From: Diphasiastrum complanatum
Lineage: Eukaryota > Streptophyta > Lycopodiopsida > Lycopodiales > Lycopodiaceae
DNA: 64,000 bases
Assembly (NCBI GenBank): GCA_029204225.1
Contig: CM055109.1
Location: 22,594,422 to 22,658,421, forward strand
Direction of reading: 5' to 3'
The number at the start of each line of letters is the position of its first letter. The stretch's first letter is position 1. Below the pieces are notes generated by a model. It did no database searches. It was not told where the DNA came from and saw nothing but the letters and a program-made list of their open reading frames with translations. The translations under genes and the position numbers were made by a program. Below are positions 39,801-47,191 of this stretch, piece after piece.

Positions 39801-41848
39801 ATATAGAAAGTTAGAATACAATTGCATACTAGTGTGATTTATGGAAAGGATGATGGAAGAAGGCTCTCTCTTGATTGTTTTGTACAATGCCCCTAAAACA
39901 TTTCAAGGAAAAGTAGAAATAATAATGAGATCCGTGAAACCCTAACCCGAATTTCTGAATTGTGATCCGGATCACATTTTGGATCAGGGTTTGCAACTAT
40001 AGTTCAAAAATAGATAAGAATGTCACATAGTTATGTCCCTTGCAACATTGTGAATGAAGCAAGCAATTTAGCCCGATTGCCAATAAGAAAAGTTTATCAT
40101 AACTATACCACAAAACTTAAAAGTTTAAAGAGGCCATACAACTTCAGACAACGAGAATTTTTGCAATTGCATTGTTTGCACTTTTTTGTTGGAGTGCCAT
40201 CCTTTGATTCAAAAGCTGAACGGGGCCGAGATCCTTTTGGAGAACCTTGTTTTCTACATAACACATGGCGCCAGATTAGTCTAAAAAATTGAAAATATAT
40301 CTCATCATTTAAGGCTAACCGTCATTACTTGGAGGATAATATTTCTGTAAATAAAGTGTCATGCAATCACCTCTAATGACTTCTTTGTGAAAGCTTAAAA
40401 TAAGGCTTAAGATAGTGTTTTTATTTAAATGCCTCAAGAAAAATTCAGAAAGCTTTCTATGAGGATCATGATATCATCAATACTTCAACAAAAAAAGGGA
40501 ATTCAAGAGACCATACATGTTTGAATGACCAGCACGTAATGAGGATTCTGGCAATCCCACAGCACCACCATACATAGAAGTAAAATCAAGTTGACGAACA
40601 GGCTTCCTTGAAGGATGATCTCCAGGTTGAGAAGGGAAAGGATAAGAAGGTACAGCTTGTTGAGAGACAACTGGTCTAACAACCACTCTGCCCAAAAACA
40701 TTGTCAAAAACAATTCTCCAGTTCCAAGAAACATATATAATAGCAAACATCTTGAAGGCTTCTTCATGTATCTAGTGTGGTTCTCAAAAGGAATTTACAA
40801 CAAATAATTATCAATCTGTCTATCCCCACCAAAACTGCAAATGTTTCATGCATATTTGTACACAATGAGACCTTTTAGCAGCTGGAGATGATCCTGGCAG
40901 CGCAGGAGCTTGTGCGTGATGAAAATCGTTTGATGAATTCAAATACATGGCTACAGAAGCTCCTGATGAAAATAGAAAAGTATCAAGTTTCAGAGATAGC
41001 TTCTCAGCAGTTGCAACAGAATTTCACAAGGTGGAGATTTTGACACGTTTATGTGAAAAGCTTTATTTGAACGTAAAAACAAATTGCAAAGCTATGAGAG
41101 ATAAGTGCTGAAACCTTGTCTTCCTACTCTCAGCTCAGATAAGATACTTGCCAGAAGTATGCTAGAAACATCAAACAGATGAAAATTGACAATGTCAGAA
41201 AATGTTTGGACATAAAAACTATCACTTCATGTCCATGTCGATTTCAACTGGACATGGAGCAGCCAAACCTCTTGAATCCCATGACAAACAGCAACATATA
41301 GAGACAGACCAACACTGCCTCGTAGTGTATATGAAACCTTCCATCAAAAATATCTTACATATGTAGCAGCTACACTAGAACAGATCCATGTTAAGACCAT
41401 CTCCCCTGCTTAGGACTAATTTGCAAGCCCATTGCATACAGTTTAGATTACTAAGAACAAAGAGGAATAATAAAAACAAGTTTCAATTATTATAGCTCGC
41501 TAAGAGACCGAACAGATCTCAAATCAGTCTACATGGATAAATTGAATATAAAAGATAGCTGTTTGCGATATATGAAGCTTTTTCAAGTGGAAAAAAATCA
41601 CGGAACAGATAAACACGCAATTGAAATTGAAGTTTTTGAGACCTTCATGAAGAAAAAGACCAAGAAATACTGCGCTGCAAAACCCTTGTTATGACATACT
41701 CAAATGTAACTCTACCTTATTGAAGAGGAAAATAACTCATCGATTGTCCAACTACTTAGGATAGTCGAGCACCTTGATTAAGAGTCTCGTGATCCATTGC
41801 ACCATTCGGTTCGGGCTTTTCACCCAATGAAAGGCCAATATTGTCCAT
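10872..41848 (-). CDS. TCX5-like: CPP/TCX transcription factor (tesmin/TSO1-like CXC protein), 10 coding exons
   Basis: This gene encodes a nuclear DNA-binding regulator with two cysteine-rich CXC repeats. In the family, the CXC pair binds AT-rich CHR-type sites, and Arabidopsis TCX5/TCX6 belong to DREAM-type complexes. Coding exons on the minus strand are 41848-41773, 40962-40872, 40687-40517, 40253-40140, 30636-30459, 20214-19846, 14000-13898, 13617-13471, 11693-11271 and 11107-10872. They total 1908 nt (635 aa plus stop), and every junction keeps phase with GT-AG introns. CXC1 runs from residue 138 to 171, CXC2 from 226 to 256. The conserved linker RNPxAFxPK lies at 190-198 and the C-terminal family motif [12 protein letters not shown] at 496-507. 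The start Met opens exon 1 ([14 protein letters not shown]). Introns 4, 5 and 6 are 9.5, 10.2 and 5.8 kb and full of transposons; the others are 0.16-1.8 kb. No stop or frameshift was found, so the gene looks intact. Family assignment is very secure; the exact orthologue is inferred. Confidence 0.93.
11816..11961. repeat. hAT-like subterminal-repeat fragment in CPP intron 8
   Basis: The start CAATGTTTCAATACCC resembles the CAAGGTTGCATCCCG end of the large hAT element. The end reads ATTGAAATGTG, a weak inverted match to the start. Inside are several GGTTCGA/GGTTTGAACCGG variants. No matching 8-bp target duplication was found directly at these ends. Confidence 0.4.
15115..15470 (+). mobile_element. 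Old LINE reverse-transcriptase relic in CPP intron 6
   Basis: Broken plus-strand frames resemble the better-preserved LINE copy 2.5 kb downstream. [14 protein letters not shown] corresponds to [14 protein letters not shown]. Next comes a decayed active-site segment ([12 protein letters not shown] for [12 protein letters not shown]), then KSKVIVI and [19 protein letters not shown]. Multiple frameshifts and stops are present. It is antisense to the CPP gene. Confidence 0.6.
15565..15903. mobile_element. hAT-type MITE (339 bp) in CPP intron 6
   Basis: Imperfect inverted ends (CTTAGAAGCCCGTTC and CTTAGTTGCCCGTTC, 13 of 15 identical) are flanked by an exact 8-bp duplication GTTATAAC (15557-15564 and 15904-15911). 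Subterminal DNA is rich in GGAACG/CGTTCC copies. There is no coding capacity. The 8-bp duplication and subterminal motif arrays are typical of hAT elements. Confidence 0.8.
17090..17590 (-). mobile_element. Ty1/copia gag relic with zinc knuckle
   Basis: Minus-strand frames give the end of the gag (UBN2) domain ([20 protein letters not shown], then [18 protein letters not shown]). A basic linker and a CCHC knuckle [14 protein letters not shown] follow near 17240-17200. A stop and a frameshift are present. No protease, pol or LTR was found next to it. It abuts the start of a plus-strand LINE relic. Confidence 0.75.
17583..18530 (+). mobile_element. LINE (non-LTR) reverse-transcriptase relic in CPP intron 6
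   Basis: Plus-strand frames show [22 protein letters not shown], then [20 protein letters not shown], a typical non-LTR RT block. The catalytic segment LYVDDVALL is present near 17905-17930 but in a shifted frame. Downstream are [13 protein letters not shown] and [19 protein letters not shown]. At least two frameshifts and a truncated 5' region make it dead. It is antisense to the host gene. Confidence 0.82.
18531..19845. other. CPP intron 6 remainder, nothing recognised
   Basis: AT-rich intronic DNA between the LINE relic and exon 6. No domain, terminal repeat or RNA gene was seen. Confidence 0.4.
19846..20214 (-). CDS. TCX5-like: CPP/TCX gene, exon 6 (CXC2 and downstream basic region)
   Basis: This exon encodes residues 211-333, phase 0 on both sides. 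CXC2 starts with [20 protein letters not shown] and has Cys226, 228, 233, 238, 240, 247, 251, 253 and 256. A conserved [10 protein letters not shown] stretch and a basic patch (PTVKKRR) follow, the latter a plausible nuclear-localisation signal. The acceptor is TTGCAG and the donor CAG|GTAGTC. Confidence 0.93.
20980..21460 (-). mobile_element. Ty3/gypsy reverse-transcriptase relic in CPP intron 5
   Basis: The minus strand encodes [12 protein letters not shown], then [19 protein letters not shown] and KESKCEF, which is the catalytic YxDD block and following region of gypsy RT. It then decays through a series of stops. No LTR was seen. Confidence 0.75.
22204..22324. repeat. Perfect 55-bp inverted repeat with 11-nt loop
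   Basis: Arms 22204-22258 and 22270-22324 are exact reverse complements, with loop TCGTTTCATGC between. The left flank repeats the loop region (GAGTCGTTTCAT at 22192-22203 and again at 22256-22267). It lies in CPP intron 5 and is transcribed with the gene in either orientation. Confidence 0.95.
22600..23560 (-). mobile_element. hAT transposase relic in CPP intron 5
   Basis: Minus-strand fragments in broken frames follow hAT order. A Cys-rich stretch near 23510-23430 ([16 protein letters not shown]) may be a degenerate BED finger. [10 protein letters not shown] and [16 protein letters not shown] occur near 23080-22985. [20 protein letters not shown] and [10 protein letters not shown] (22900-22620) correspond to the DUF659 region. 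Many stops and shifts are present. No terminal repeat was recognised. Confidence 0.6.
23755..24134 (-). repeat. 3' LTR of the intron-5 copia element (380 bp)
   Basis: TGTTAGAATC at one end and TTCTAACA at the other, next to the polypurine tract. On the element's own strand this is the 3' LTR. Confidence 0.95.
24140..25262 (-). pseudogene. Copia RT C-terminal part and RNase H
   Basis: An open stretch 25262-24534 carries [18 protein letters not shown], the active site [28 protein letters not shown] and [18 protein letters not shown]. An in-frame stop near 24533 follows NLGT, after which RNase H continues ([36 protein letters not shown]) to about 24150. Family length is normal here, but the protein is truncated by the stop and detached from upstream pol by a deletion. 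Confidence 0.85.
25290..27184 (-). pseudogene. Copia gag end, protease and integrase, broken
   Basis: Segments in order: 27184-26573 with the CCHC knuckle, [12 protein letters not shown] (protease, catalytic Gly replaced by Arg) and [12 protein letters not shown]. 26458-26051 has the GAG-preintegrase block ([21 protein letters not shown]) and integrase start ([22 protein letters not shown]). About 26050-25760 has the PQHNG region in shifted frames. 25748-25290 has the post-integrase linker ending in a deletion that joins straight to [20 protein letters not shown]. Several frameshifts are present. Confidence 0.8.
27836..28237 (-). repeat. 5' LTR of the intron-5 copia element (402 bp)
   Basis: Same ends as the partner LTR. 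It is 22 bp longer because of a tandem duplication of the segment around CTATACTAAAAATAG near 28143-28185. It borders the primer-binding site. Confidence 0.95.
28243..30458. other. CPP intron 5, proximal part, nothing recognised
   Basis: No domain was found on either strand. A short direct repeat (GATAGTAAAATGCAAT) occurs at about 28788 and 28838. The remainder is AT-rich intronic DNA. Confidence 0.4.
30459..30636 (-). CDS. TCX5-like: CPP/TCX gene, exon 5 (second half of CXC1 and RNPxAFxPK linker)
   Basis: The first base completes Leu151. Residues 152-171 supply Cys153, 155, 162, 165, 167, 170 and 171 of CXC1 ([19 protein letters not shown]). The linker follows, with [18 protein letters not shown] and AFRPKI, close to other plant CPP proteins. 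The exon ends at DNQ in phase 0 before GTGAAG. It is a 178-nt island between two transposon-filled introns of about 10 kb. Confidence 0.92.
32640..36705 (-). pseudogene. hAT transposase with BED finger, multi-segment, in-frame stop
   Basis: Coding segments on the minus strand look like exons. 36705 to about 36457 starts with [15 protein letters not shown] and carries a BED-type finger (CRYCHQSY...HLLCLRGH). A Pro/His-rich part (36297-36080) follows, then [20 protein letters not shown] (36076-35812). The DUF659 part ([20 protein letters not shown]) is at 35470-35290, [20 protein letters not shown] at 34940-34750, and further helices at 34470-34210 and 34060-33800. The hAT dimerisation region ([29 protein letters not shown]) is at about 33590-33388. 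[20 protein letters not shown] lies at 33172-33063, then an Asp/Glu-rich tail. An in-frame TAG at 33551-33549 lies just before the dimerisation motif, and a frame change near 36090 is unexplained, so activity is doubtful unless these are spliced around. Confidence 0.8.
36711..36799. repeat. (CT)n microsatellite, 89 bp
   Basis: Uninterrupted CT repeat ending five bases above the transposase ATG, so it is (GA)n in the element's leader. Confidence 0.98.
36970..37390. repeat. CA-rich, CCCT and CT microsatellite cluster
   Basis: Several CA runs between about 36970 and 37280, then CCCT repeats (about 37321-37346) and CT runs to about 37389. All lie inside the hAT element, in its presumed promoter/leader. 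Open frames across it are low-complexity artefacts. Confidence 0.95.
37612..37680. repeat. Second hAT-like terminal fragment beside the hAT element
   Basis: The start TTGTTTCAAACCCTGAACC resembles the other hAT-like ends in this window. It is followed by CCGGTTTGAATCGGCC-type motifs. It lies about 90 bp outside the large element. No partner end was found. Confidence 0.35.
38260..39110 (-). mobile_element. Ty3/gypsy RT-RNase H relic in CPP intron 4
   Basis: The minus strand shows the gypsy RT end ([20 protein letters not shown], for VEYLGHxIS..GIKVDP) near 39000-38950. The LLKKDF block follows, then the RNase H end [13 protein letters not shown] near 38420-38380. A duplicated segment of about 130 bp interrupts it (about 38686-38925). 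It has stops and shifts throughout and no LTR. Confidence 0.75.
38686..38925. repeat. Tandem duplication (~130-bp unit) inside the gypsy relic
   Basis: GAGCCTTCTCA...GAAAATCCTTC...AGAAGATCCATCAAAG occurs at about 38686 and again at about 38815. AATCTAGTAAATCCAATTGA occurs at about 38779 and 38886. The copies differ at a few percent of positions. Confidence 0.85.
40140..40253 (-). CDS. TCX5-like: CPP/TCX gene, exon 4 (first half of CXC1)
   Basis: The exon encodes residues 114-150 plus two bases of Leu151. It holds a basic stretch ([16 protein letters not shown]) and the opening of CXC1 with Cys138, Cys141, Cys143 and Cys148. The donor is GTATGG. The acceptor TATGTAG just above 40253 gives a 114-nt exon. 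A second acceptor (TTTTTTAG, exon up to 40280) is also in frame and would add nine residues, so the 5' edge is uncertain by 27 nt. The exon is separated from its partner CXC1 exon by a 9.5-kb intron. Confidence 0.85.
40517..41848 (-). CDS. TCX5-like: CPP/TCX gene, exons 1-3 (N-terminal region)
   Basis: Exon 1 (41848-41773) starts at the ATG and ends in codon position 1 before GTGCTC. Exon 2 (40962-40872) supplies the remaining two bases of that Gly codon and ends AAAAG before GTCTCA. Exon 3 (40687-40517) begins with one base completing Arg and ends AACAT before GTATGG. The encoded N-terminal ~112 residues are rich in Pro, Ser and Gln and contain the RQLDFT stretch (about residues 90-95) found in this TCX subgroup. 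There is no catalytic domain. A more distal non-coding first exon is likely, because the GC-rich leader-like DNA lies 1.5-1.8 kb further upstream. Confidence 0.85.
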
Positions 41849-43319
41849 TGTGACTTACTCGAAAGCAGTTTACCACAATATGACCCTTGTCGTCTTCGAG
41901 AAAATCGGTGGCCCGGAGGACAAATCTATAAGCAACATTGAGAAAAAATAGAAGCTCTAAAAACAAATGGCCGTAAAACAAGCTTCCAATGTGTGTACAA
42001 GCATCTCATACAAGCGATAACAGGGTAAAATCGAACTGCCTTTGCACGTGAAATAGCCTTGAGCCGAAAAAGGCTTAAGCAGATCTCGTACAGAAGGCTT
42101 ACCTTGAGATGATCTGAATCAATTTGAGGGAAATCCTGAGCAGAAGCTCATAAGAGCAGTCAGAACTAGAAATAATAAAGTCGGGGGTCCACAGCTGATG
42201 TCATGGGAAGGCTCACAGGGTAAAAATGATAGCATCTAGAAATGAGAGCACGAGGCTCGAAGATAGCTCATCATCGGCCAGTAAGGTAGGCAACTACTCA
42301 AAGTAGCAAATATAAAAGCTCGCCTATATTCTGCCTTATTTGAAATAGCAGTGATATAGGATTTTCGATCGACCAGATATCAGATATCAGCAAGAAAAAC
42401 GACTACGCGAGTAGCAAATACCAAAGCTCGCTTCTGATCTGGCGTATTTGAGAAAGCAACGATAGAAGTCTCTTTGTAGCGCAGTTAAAATGATCTGGAC
42501 TATTTCAAATCTGAGAAAACATATGGCTTTGAAGCATTTGCATAACCAACAAGATTAGGGCCGAGAATAGTTGCAATACGTGAACATTTCGCGATGAAAC
42601 GCTAATAAGCGTCCGGAGGAAGATTCGTGTTTCTCGATGCAAAAAATGATTTGAAACAGAGATTGAATGCTCAATTTAAGAGTCCGCCTCCGAAACTTTT
42701 ACCGATGATCAAAGAGAATCGATATCAGGAAAACCGTTTCGTCTTGAGATGTGCTGGCCAATTCAACCAAACACACAAGATCAGGCCCTCGTTGGATTTC
42801 ACATAGCTCGAGGTTTCGAATCCAAGCTACCTGTAGGATGGCAAAACTATAACAAACCATAACCGCGCATAACATGCATGGACCATAGTAAACACAAAGG
42901 TGATATTTCCATGATAGAACACTTGAAGCACGGATTGATCCAGGAGTGTTTCAAAGATGGAAAAACAGGGAAGCTAAGATTCTAAGAAGAACGGCCTGGT
43001 TCGTAGCCGCAAAGCTGAAGCAGTTAAGGCAGTCTATTTTTTTAAAGATCTAAAGCAATCCTGACAATAAAGAAACATTACAGCAGAGGAGTTATTTGTT
43101 TTCAGTTTTCAGGACAAAAAAGTCTTAATGAGCGGAACAGGAAGCTTTTGACATGAAAAAAATCAACCGGGATCATAATTTCTGCACGAAGCGAGAAGCC
43201 GAAAGCAAGGACGAGAGGATCTGCATCATTCCAATGAAAAGGAAAGGGAAGCCTTCGTCGATCGGACGATCCAATCCATGGATGCATGGATCGACAGGGA
43301 AACAGAGAGAAAAGGAGAA

Positions 43320-43355
<36 letters not shown>

Positions 43356-43660
43356 CACAGCGCGGGAGGAAGCTTGGACCCGTGAGTGGATGACAGCCGT
43401 CGATCGGCCGCATCGACGGTGGGCATCGTTTGCGGTTGCGATTGGGGCTCACGAGAGCGCACAGAACCGCAGCCGGAACTACGGAGAGCCAAACCTTTAT
43501 CTCGTGCTGGGATCTGAACCGTCGGCGGGTTGGATCGACGGTGCGGGCTCCTTGCGGAAGCAGTCGCAGCTGGTAGTGGAAAACGTTCAAAATCGCTGCT
43601 TTCGTCCTTTTCCTTTCGGAATATTTGGACCTTTGAATTTTATTTAAATTGGGTAATATG
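41849..43660 (-). promoter_or_regulatory. Upstream region of the CPP gene with GC-rich leader-like DNA
   Basis: No conserved coding sequence was found. The stretch 43360-43600 is markedly GC- and CpG-rich compared with its surroundings. It sits beside an AG repeat (43323-43354) that reads (CT)n on the gene's strand, a common feature of plant 5' leaders. A transcription start near 43600, with a leader intron reaching toward 41848, is inferred. A degenerate ~108-bp direct repeat (GTAGCAAATA..AAAGCTCGC) lies at about 42303 and 42411. Confidence 0.45.
43323..43354. repeat. (AG)n microsatellite upstream of the CPP gene
   Basis: 16 AG units. Read on the gene's strand it is a CT tract. Confidence 0.97.
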
Positions 43661-44541
43661 AATAAATTTCAAGAATTCAAATTGTAACAAAAGTTTGAAA
43701 AATCAAATTTTAAAACTACGAAGGCCCAAGCCGCCGCATGCCGCGTTTGGGGCCCCCTCCCACATGCACGCCGCAACTTCCAAGGACCAACCCACACGCA
43801 AACTGGCTTTCGGGCTTTCACCAAAGTGCCTAAAGGCCTTCTTATTAGCCTATGACACCCCCTCAGGTAGGCCAAAGATGGGTTGGGCAACCCGTTCTAG
43901 ATTCCATGGGTAAATGGCTACACGAGATTCCGTGTGCAACCCATTATGAAGTCCGGCAATCTATTACCGATGTTACGCACTTAAGGATAGGAGTTCAGCT
44001 CATGGGCAGAGAAGCTCAAGGTGGAACGGAACGCCTTTCCCACGACCGACGAAGAAGACCCTCCTTGGTGTGAAAAGAATTTATGCTTTTTTTGCTGGAA
44101 TTTGTTTTAAATGGACCTTCAATGCAGCTCAAAGATGCATGTAAAAAAAATACAAAAAAAAGGGAGGGCATACCCATTCAACCTAAGGAGGCAATTCCAA
44201 TCCCTTTAAAAAAAGATTTAGTTTTCCCTTCTTTGGCTTGCATGAACGGATTACTTGATATTTTCATGGGTGTCCTGAAAACTACTTGGCCATATTAACC
44301 AAACAAGACTTGGAGTTCTCATCGCTCTTCAACAATGGGGATGGTACTTAAGAACATTTTTAAGAAATGGACTTACCATAAACACGTGACTTCCTTCATA
44401 TTGCACATAAGGCCATTTGCTTGAGATATGAAGATAACGCTTTCACACTAGTCCGCTTGCTAAAGGCCACGTTCTCCATGAAAGTGCAACTTACTTATAT
44501 TTGAATTTGAATATTGTGGTACTTCATTTCAAGGTACATGA

Positions 44542-44585
44542 TTGAGGAGAAAGTCCTTAAATGTACTTAAGGACTTTCTCCTCAA
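44542..44585. repeat. 19-bp perfect hairpin with 6-nt loop
   Basis: TTGAGGAGAAAGTCCTTAA and its exact reverse complement flank ATGTAC. It lies immediately before the 94-bp tandem repeat. Confidence 0.93.
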
Positions 44586-44586
44586 G

Positions 44587-44855
44587 CGAACTTAACACAT
44601 CTTGGCCTCCATTGTTGCCACCACGAGGCCACCTAGGGGAAGTCCCACCTTGTGTGAAAGGAGGTGAGGCGACTTGAAGTGAAACTTAACACATGTTGGC
44701 CTCCATTGTCACCACCACAAGGCCACCTAGGGGAAGTCCCACCTTGTGTGAAAGGACGTGAGGCCACTTGAGGTGAAGTTAACACATTTTGGTCTCCATT
44801 GTTGCCATCGCAAAACCACTTAGAAAGGAGATGAGGCCACTTGAAGTAGACTCTA
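44587..44855. repeat. Tandem repeat, ~94-bp unit, three copies
   Basis: Copies begin with AACTTAACACATNTTGGCCTC at about 44589 and 44683, and with a variant at about 44777. The first two share GGCCACCTAGGGGAAGTCCC and TGTGTGAAAGGA. The third is degenerate and shortened. Confidence 0.88.
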
Positions 44856-46186
44856 ACAAAAGAAGAGTATTTTGAGCCCTCTTTGCTTCCTCGTTTCCTT
44901 GTAAACCACCCTAAGACTATATAAATAGCCTCCATGAGAATCTAGGTTGAGTTGATTTCTTCTAGGCCCACTCAATTTGAGTCCAAGCTAGAATGCACTA
45001 GAAACATCATCCTATAAAATCCTGAAGTTAGGCTTTTTGGCCCTTTTGTGGTCAACGCATTGTAGTCACAATTCAGAAAAATGTCTTTCATGGAGGGATT
45101 TATTCTCCATGCGTATGATGTCATAGTTTGTGGATTATGTATGACATCATATGGATGGCGGCGAATGCCATAAATGGCATGTTGCATATAATTCATTTAG
45201 TATTTTTTTTCACACACTACATTTTTTTACAACATTGTGACGATTGCAAGAAGTTTGTGGTAGCTTTAGCCTAAGGATTTGTTATGTACATATGGAAAGA
45301 AACCTTCAACAAATTCGAACGGGCTGCTAAGAATTTTCCTCTATCTCCGACATCCACATTCATTTTGTCCTATTCCTGAACAAAAAATTGTAAATTGGAT
45401 CTCCACAAGTTGAAGGAGAAAAGCATGAATGTGCACCTTTGGCTTGTGTTGATGAAGGTTGGTCAACATTCCTTAAAGTCATTGAAGGTCTTTAATGGGA
45501 AATGGATTTATGTAACTTACTCTTCATCCAATGCATAAATGAAACCAAATGGAAAGGTTACAGCTCAAAATCTTGTAGAGGAGGCCACACTTTCACACTT
45601 TTTATGGGTTCGCGTCTCTCCTTATAAAATTGATGTACATCATTTTTTAACATTTGCTCTACTTTATGGATAAATTAAAGTGCCATGAACAAACTCTAAA
45701 CTAGATGGCCCAAGATCCGATGGCCATAATTCATTGGGGCCCAATTCTTCATTTTTTAAGACGAAGAGTAGTGTTTCATTTAAAACTTTTAATGAGAAAT
45801 GTTGCGAAGGGGTCTGATGTGCTAGATTCAGAAGGCAAGTTTTCTTCAAAGTGGAAAAAATAGTTCAAAAAGCTCTCCTTTTGAATTTTTCCATCAAGGT
45901 AAAATATCCCAAAGCTGACCGTGTGAAAGCTTGCACATAGCTCTGATTGTTGAGAAGTGGGAGAAATGTGTTTAAGAATTATTTTGTCACCATTTCAGTG
46001 TGCGATACAAAGAGAGGCTTGACAAGGTAGTTTCTGAAAAATTTGGAGGTAGTACAACCAAATTAGAGCAAGTTGTTGGCTGTAATTTCTGTCTCTAGTC
46101 TGAATTTTAGGTGTCTATCAAATTTTATATTGTCCTAAGATTCTATTGTAAGTGGTTTTGTGGTCAAATTTTGTTGAGTTATAAGT

Positions 46187-47165
46187 TATGGCGAATATGG
46201 GTGAATCAATACTAGGGGAGGTAAGTAAGCTTGATGGATCTCTCCAATTACACTATCTGAAAGTTCAAGATGAAAATATTCTCATTGAGAAGGAGTGTGA
46301 GAGTGACTAGAGCAAAGGTCGATCACCATGGAAGCGAAAATTAAGGCTTTTGATAGATGTGCAAGACGTGCACTCATTTTCATCAATTTGTTGGTGAAAG
46401 ACCATGTGATTAGCCACATTTGCAAGGCTAACTGTTCCTAGAGACAAGCATGGGATACTTTGAAAACACAATGTGAAATTTCAAATCCCTTTCGAATATT
46501 TTTCCTATGAACAAAATTGAACTGTGTGCACATGAATGAGGATGATAAGGTGGACGGATTTCTCAACATGATCAAGGTATTAAGAGATGAACTCCATCTT
46601 GTTGGAGAATGGAGCTAGTACATAGGACAATGCATGGCATGGCTGCAAGCTATCAAATGTTCATGAGTGACATAGCTTCGATGGAGAGATTGCCAACATT
46701 TGAAGAGATTCATGGCACCTTATTACAAGAAGAACAGAGACGTGAGGTAGTTAAGTCAGGCTAGAAACAGCCTAATAATCTAAAGACAAGCAACGTCAGA
46801 GGTTTCAAAAAGAGCATAAGACTTCAAGCTAAACATTAGAAAGCAATAGAAAAATGAAAAATGTTTTTAATGCGACAACCTAGTCATCAAGAGACTGCAT
46901 AAATAAGCGAGCTAATATCAAAAAGAGAAAGGTGAAGCAATTGTGCAACTTCATTACAATGAAGAATGTGATCAATCACACATGTATAATTATATCAACA
47001 CTAATATCATATGGAAATGACAATCAAAGATGATACATCGATTCAGGCACCAAACATATGATTGAAAACAAACAATGGTTTAGCCAATTTACCCCTCTTG
47101 AAAATGGCAATAAGTTTGCAGAAGCTAACTGTAAAGATCACCTTATGAAGATCTGACTAGATCCT
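46187..47165 (+). mobile_element. Older Ty1/copia gag-protease relic
   Basis: Starts ATGGCGAATATGGGTGAATC. Scattered gag-like pieces follow (KLDGSLQLHYLKV, later QAWDTLK-like and EEIHGTLLQEEQR segments) through many stops. It ends in the protease region DRYIDSGTKHMIENKQWFSQ near 47035-47095, with the DSG triad present. It stops where a second gag copy begins. Confidence 0.6.
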
Positions 47166-47191
47166 GTTGCAAAACAACCAAAAGGACACTT

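Larger units (their letters stand above)
43661..46186. other. Intergenic DNA without recognisable genes
   Basis: No protein domain was found. It holds the hairpin and tandem repeat near 44.5-44.9 kb listed separately. The stretch 43720-44070 is relatively GC-rich but has no long conserved frame. Confidence 0.4.

Noticed and set aside
40254-40280. Longer exon 4 of the CPP gene using acceptor TTTTTTAG
   Set aside because: In frame and possible, but the nine added residues do not resemble the family. The nearer TATGTAG acceptor leads straight into the basic stretch. Not excluded.
43102-43647. Two long opposing open frames of about 160 codons
   Set aside because: They lie in the GC-rich leader-like stretch upstream of the CPP gene. 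They contain the AG repeat and show no domain; few stops are expected by base composition.
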